A stretch of DNA of 5,999 nucleotides from JAAHGY01 sp051439365 (GTDB lineage: Bacteria; Cyanobacteriota; Cyanobacteriia; CAKZMO01). The notes beneath the pieces are model-generated. The model saw nothing but the letters and a program-made list of their open reading frames with translations, was not told the DNA's origin and ran no database searches. The DNA is taken from the NCBI GenBank assembly GCA_051439365.1, contig JBFRWC010000138.1, positions 1 to 5,999 on the forward strand, given 5' to 3'. How positions within the stretch are numbered: position 1 is the first letter of the stretch; each line of letters starts with the position of its first letter. A program made the position numbers and the translations under genes. Shown in pieces: positions 4,992-5,999 of this stretch.

Positions 4992-5999
4992 ATGAGCGCA
5001 ATACTAGACAGTGATGTCAGTTCGTTTCCATTTTCCGTTAGTTACGATCAGAGTTTATCCCCTAGCCTAAGTGATAGTGCCCAACTAGGGCTAGCCTTGG
5101 GGGCCGTGAAACAACAATTGGTCACGTTTGCCCAGTCAGAAACAGCGATCGATTCTCTTTCCACCACATTTAAGACTGCGGCTGATCATTCCTCACTTAA
5201 CGCACTGCTACAAGACTGGAGCAATGGCCAGTTCACGAATGGGCCTGATCTAGTCGTGTTACCGCATGAGGCCATGAACGGTGCCCAAGGGGCCTATTCC
5301 ACCCAAACCAACACCATTTATTTGGCAGAGTCTTTAGCCCAGCAAAAGATGGATCTCTGGTGTGATCCCTTGGTGGGAGTCGTTGGTGTAGTGATTGAAG
5401 AAATGGGTCACAGCATTGATGCCCTACTCCATGCCAACGGAGGGGATACTCTAGGAGATGAAGGGGAATTGTTTAAGGCCGTGGTATTGGACATACCCTT
5501 AAGTGAGGCGGAAAAACTACGAATTTCTCAGGAAGATGATCGGGGGATGGTTTTAGTTGATGGTGAGGCGATCGCCGTTGAACAATCTACCCTCTACGGG
5601 GATCAAGGGCACAACCGTTCGCTTAAAGGCACCAATGAGGCTGACGAGATATACGGCTACGGCGGCAACGACAGACTGTTTGGATTGGACGGAGATGATT
5701 ATCTGGATGCCTATGGAGATGGGGATACTGCCAACGGGGGCGATCGCTCCAGGGAAAAAGATATCTTAGTGGGTGGCGCTGGTGCGGACCAATTTATTTT
5801 GGGGAATAGTACTCAGACGTATTATGCCAACAACGGTGGGAAGGACAGGGACCATGCCATCATTAAGGATTTCAATCTTGACAGTGACACGATTCAGTTA
5901 CAAAAGCTGAGTGACGATGTTGATAGCGCATCTCGTGCCTACGGTTACGTCTTGGAAGTCTCAGGGAAAAAGACGCTCCTGCGTCGAGAGAGTGACGGG
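4992..5999 (+). CDS. RTX / hemolysin-type calcium-binding protein, 3' end beyond the window
   Basis: An open frame of 336 codons reaches the window edge with no stop, so the protein is partial at its C-terminus. No signal peptide is seen, as expected for RTX proteins exported by type I secretion. Residues 1 to about 200 form a globular domain that I recognise as common in cyanobacterial calcium-binding proteins: IEEMGHSID (135-143), GDEGELF (155-161) and EDDRGMVLVDGEAIAVEQ (181-198). Then come RTX nonapeptides: GYGGNDRLF (222-230), GLDGDDYLD (231-239), a degenerate AYGDGDTAN (240-248), and GGD (249-251). DILVGGAGADQFILGN (257-272) and IIKDFNLDSDTIQL (290-303) match the segments that follow RTX repeats in serralysin-type C-termini. 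Calcium-dependent folding outside the cell is the family expectation; the role of the N-terminal domain is unknown. HIP1 octamers occur at 5568 and 5740, the latter inside the RTX block. AGGAG nine bases upstream supports the start. Confidence 0.85.
   Translation, partial: MSAILDSDVSSFPFSVSYDQSLSPSLSDSAQLGLALGAVKQQLVTFAQSETAIDSLSTTFKTAADHSSLNALLQDWSNGQFTNGPDLVVLPHEAMNGAQGAYSTQTNTIYLAESLAQQKMDLWCDPLVGVVGVVIEEMGHSIDALLHANGGDTLGDEGELFKAVVLDIPLSEAEKLRISQEDDRGMVLVDGEAIAVEQSTLYGDQGHNRSLKGTNEADEIYGYGGNDRLFGLDGDDYLDAYGDGDTANGGDRSREKDILVGGAGADQFILGNSTQTYYANNGGKDRDHAIIKDFNLDSDTIQLQKLSDDVDSASRAYGYVLEVSGKKTLLRRESDG
5655..5744 (+). repeat. RTX nonapeptide-repeat coding block
   Basis: Three consecutive nine-residue units of the GGxGxDxUx type (residues 222-248) plus the start of a fourth (GGD, 249-251). 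The first two are good matches and the third is degenerate (AYGDGDTAN). The fourth breaks off into an Arg/Lys/Glu-rich insert (252-256), where a HIP1 octamer at 5740-5747 encodes the Gly-Asp-Arg step. Each good unit should supply half of a calcium site in a beta-roll. The array is short, so only a few calcium ions would be bound by this portion. Confidence 0.75.

Noticed and set aside
5557..5769. 70-codon plus-strand open frame
   Set aside because: It overlaps the RTX coding frame in another phase; the RTX frame has clear motif support and this one has none.

Overview
The window looks like chromosomal DNA of a cyanobacterium. The octamer GCGATCGC (HIP1, the hallmark over-represented palindrome of many cyanobacterial genomes) occurs 12 times in 6 kb, starting at 1006, 1165, 2010, 2762, 3011, 3127, 3466, 3642, 4136, 4252, 5568 and 5740. 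All 12 lie inside coding sequence. The protein types fit as well: an EF-G paralogue, a cyanobacterial-style DUF2993 protein, and an RTX protein with a cyanobacterial-type N-terminal domain.

Layout: 1-824 holds no convincing gene. It has a small cluster of related repeats (286-340) and, near its right end, a candidate promoter and a duplicated Shine-Dalgarno-like block. 825-2876 (+) encodes a full-length EF-G-like translational GTPase with altered GTPase motifs. Only 6 bp beyond its stop, and convergent with it, is a CDF-family metal efflux transporter on the minus strand (2883-3668). That protein lacks the usual C-terminal cytoplasmic domain, and its last ~30 codons run through a strong terminator-like hairpin (2934-2971). 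A ~108 bp divergent intergenic region carrying a 10-bp direct repeat separates it from a DUF2993 (LmeA-like) protein on the plus strand (about 3777-4559). After a 432 bp gene-free gap, an RTX/hemolysin-type calcium-binding protein starts at 4992 and runs off the right edge without a stop.

The genes do not form an evident operon or pathway: each appears to be its own transcription unit (convergent, divergent, or well separated). I see no CRISPR array, tRNA, rRNA, intact mobile element or defence system. The points most worth a second look are the EF-G paralogue's missing catalytic histidine and altered G4/G5 motifs, the CDF gene reading through a terminator-like hairpin, the ExxGHxxD / GDEGE motifs in the RTX protein, and two sets of short direct repeats in intergenic DNA. 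Nothing here amounts to a demonstrably new system.
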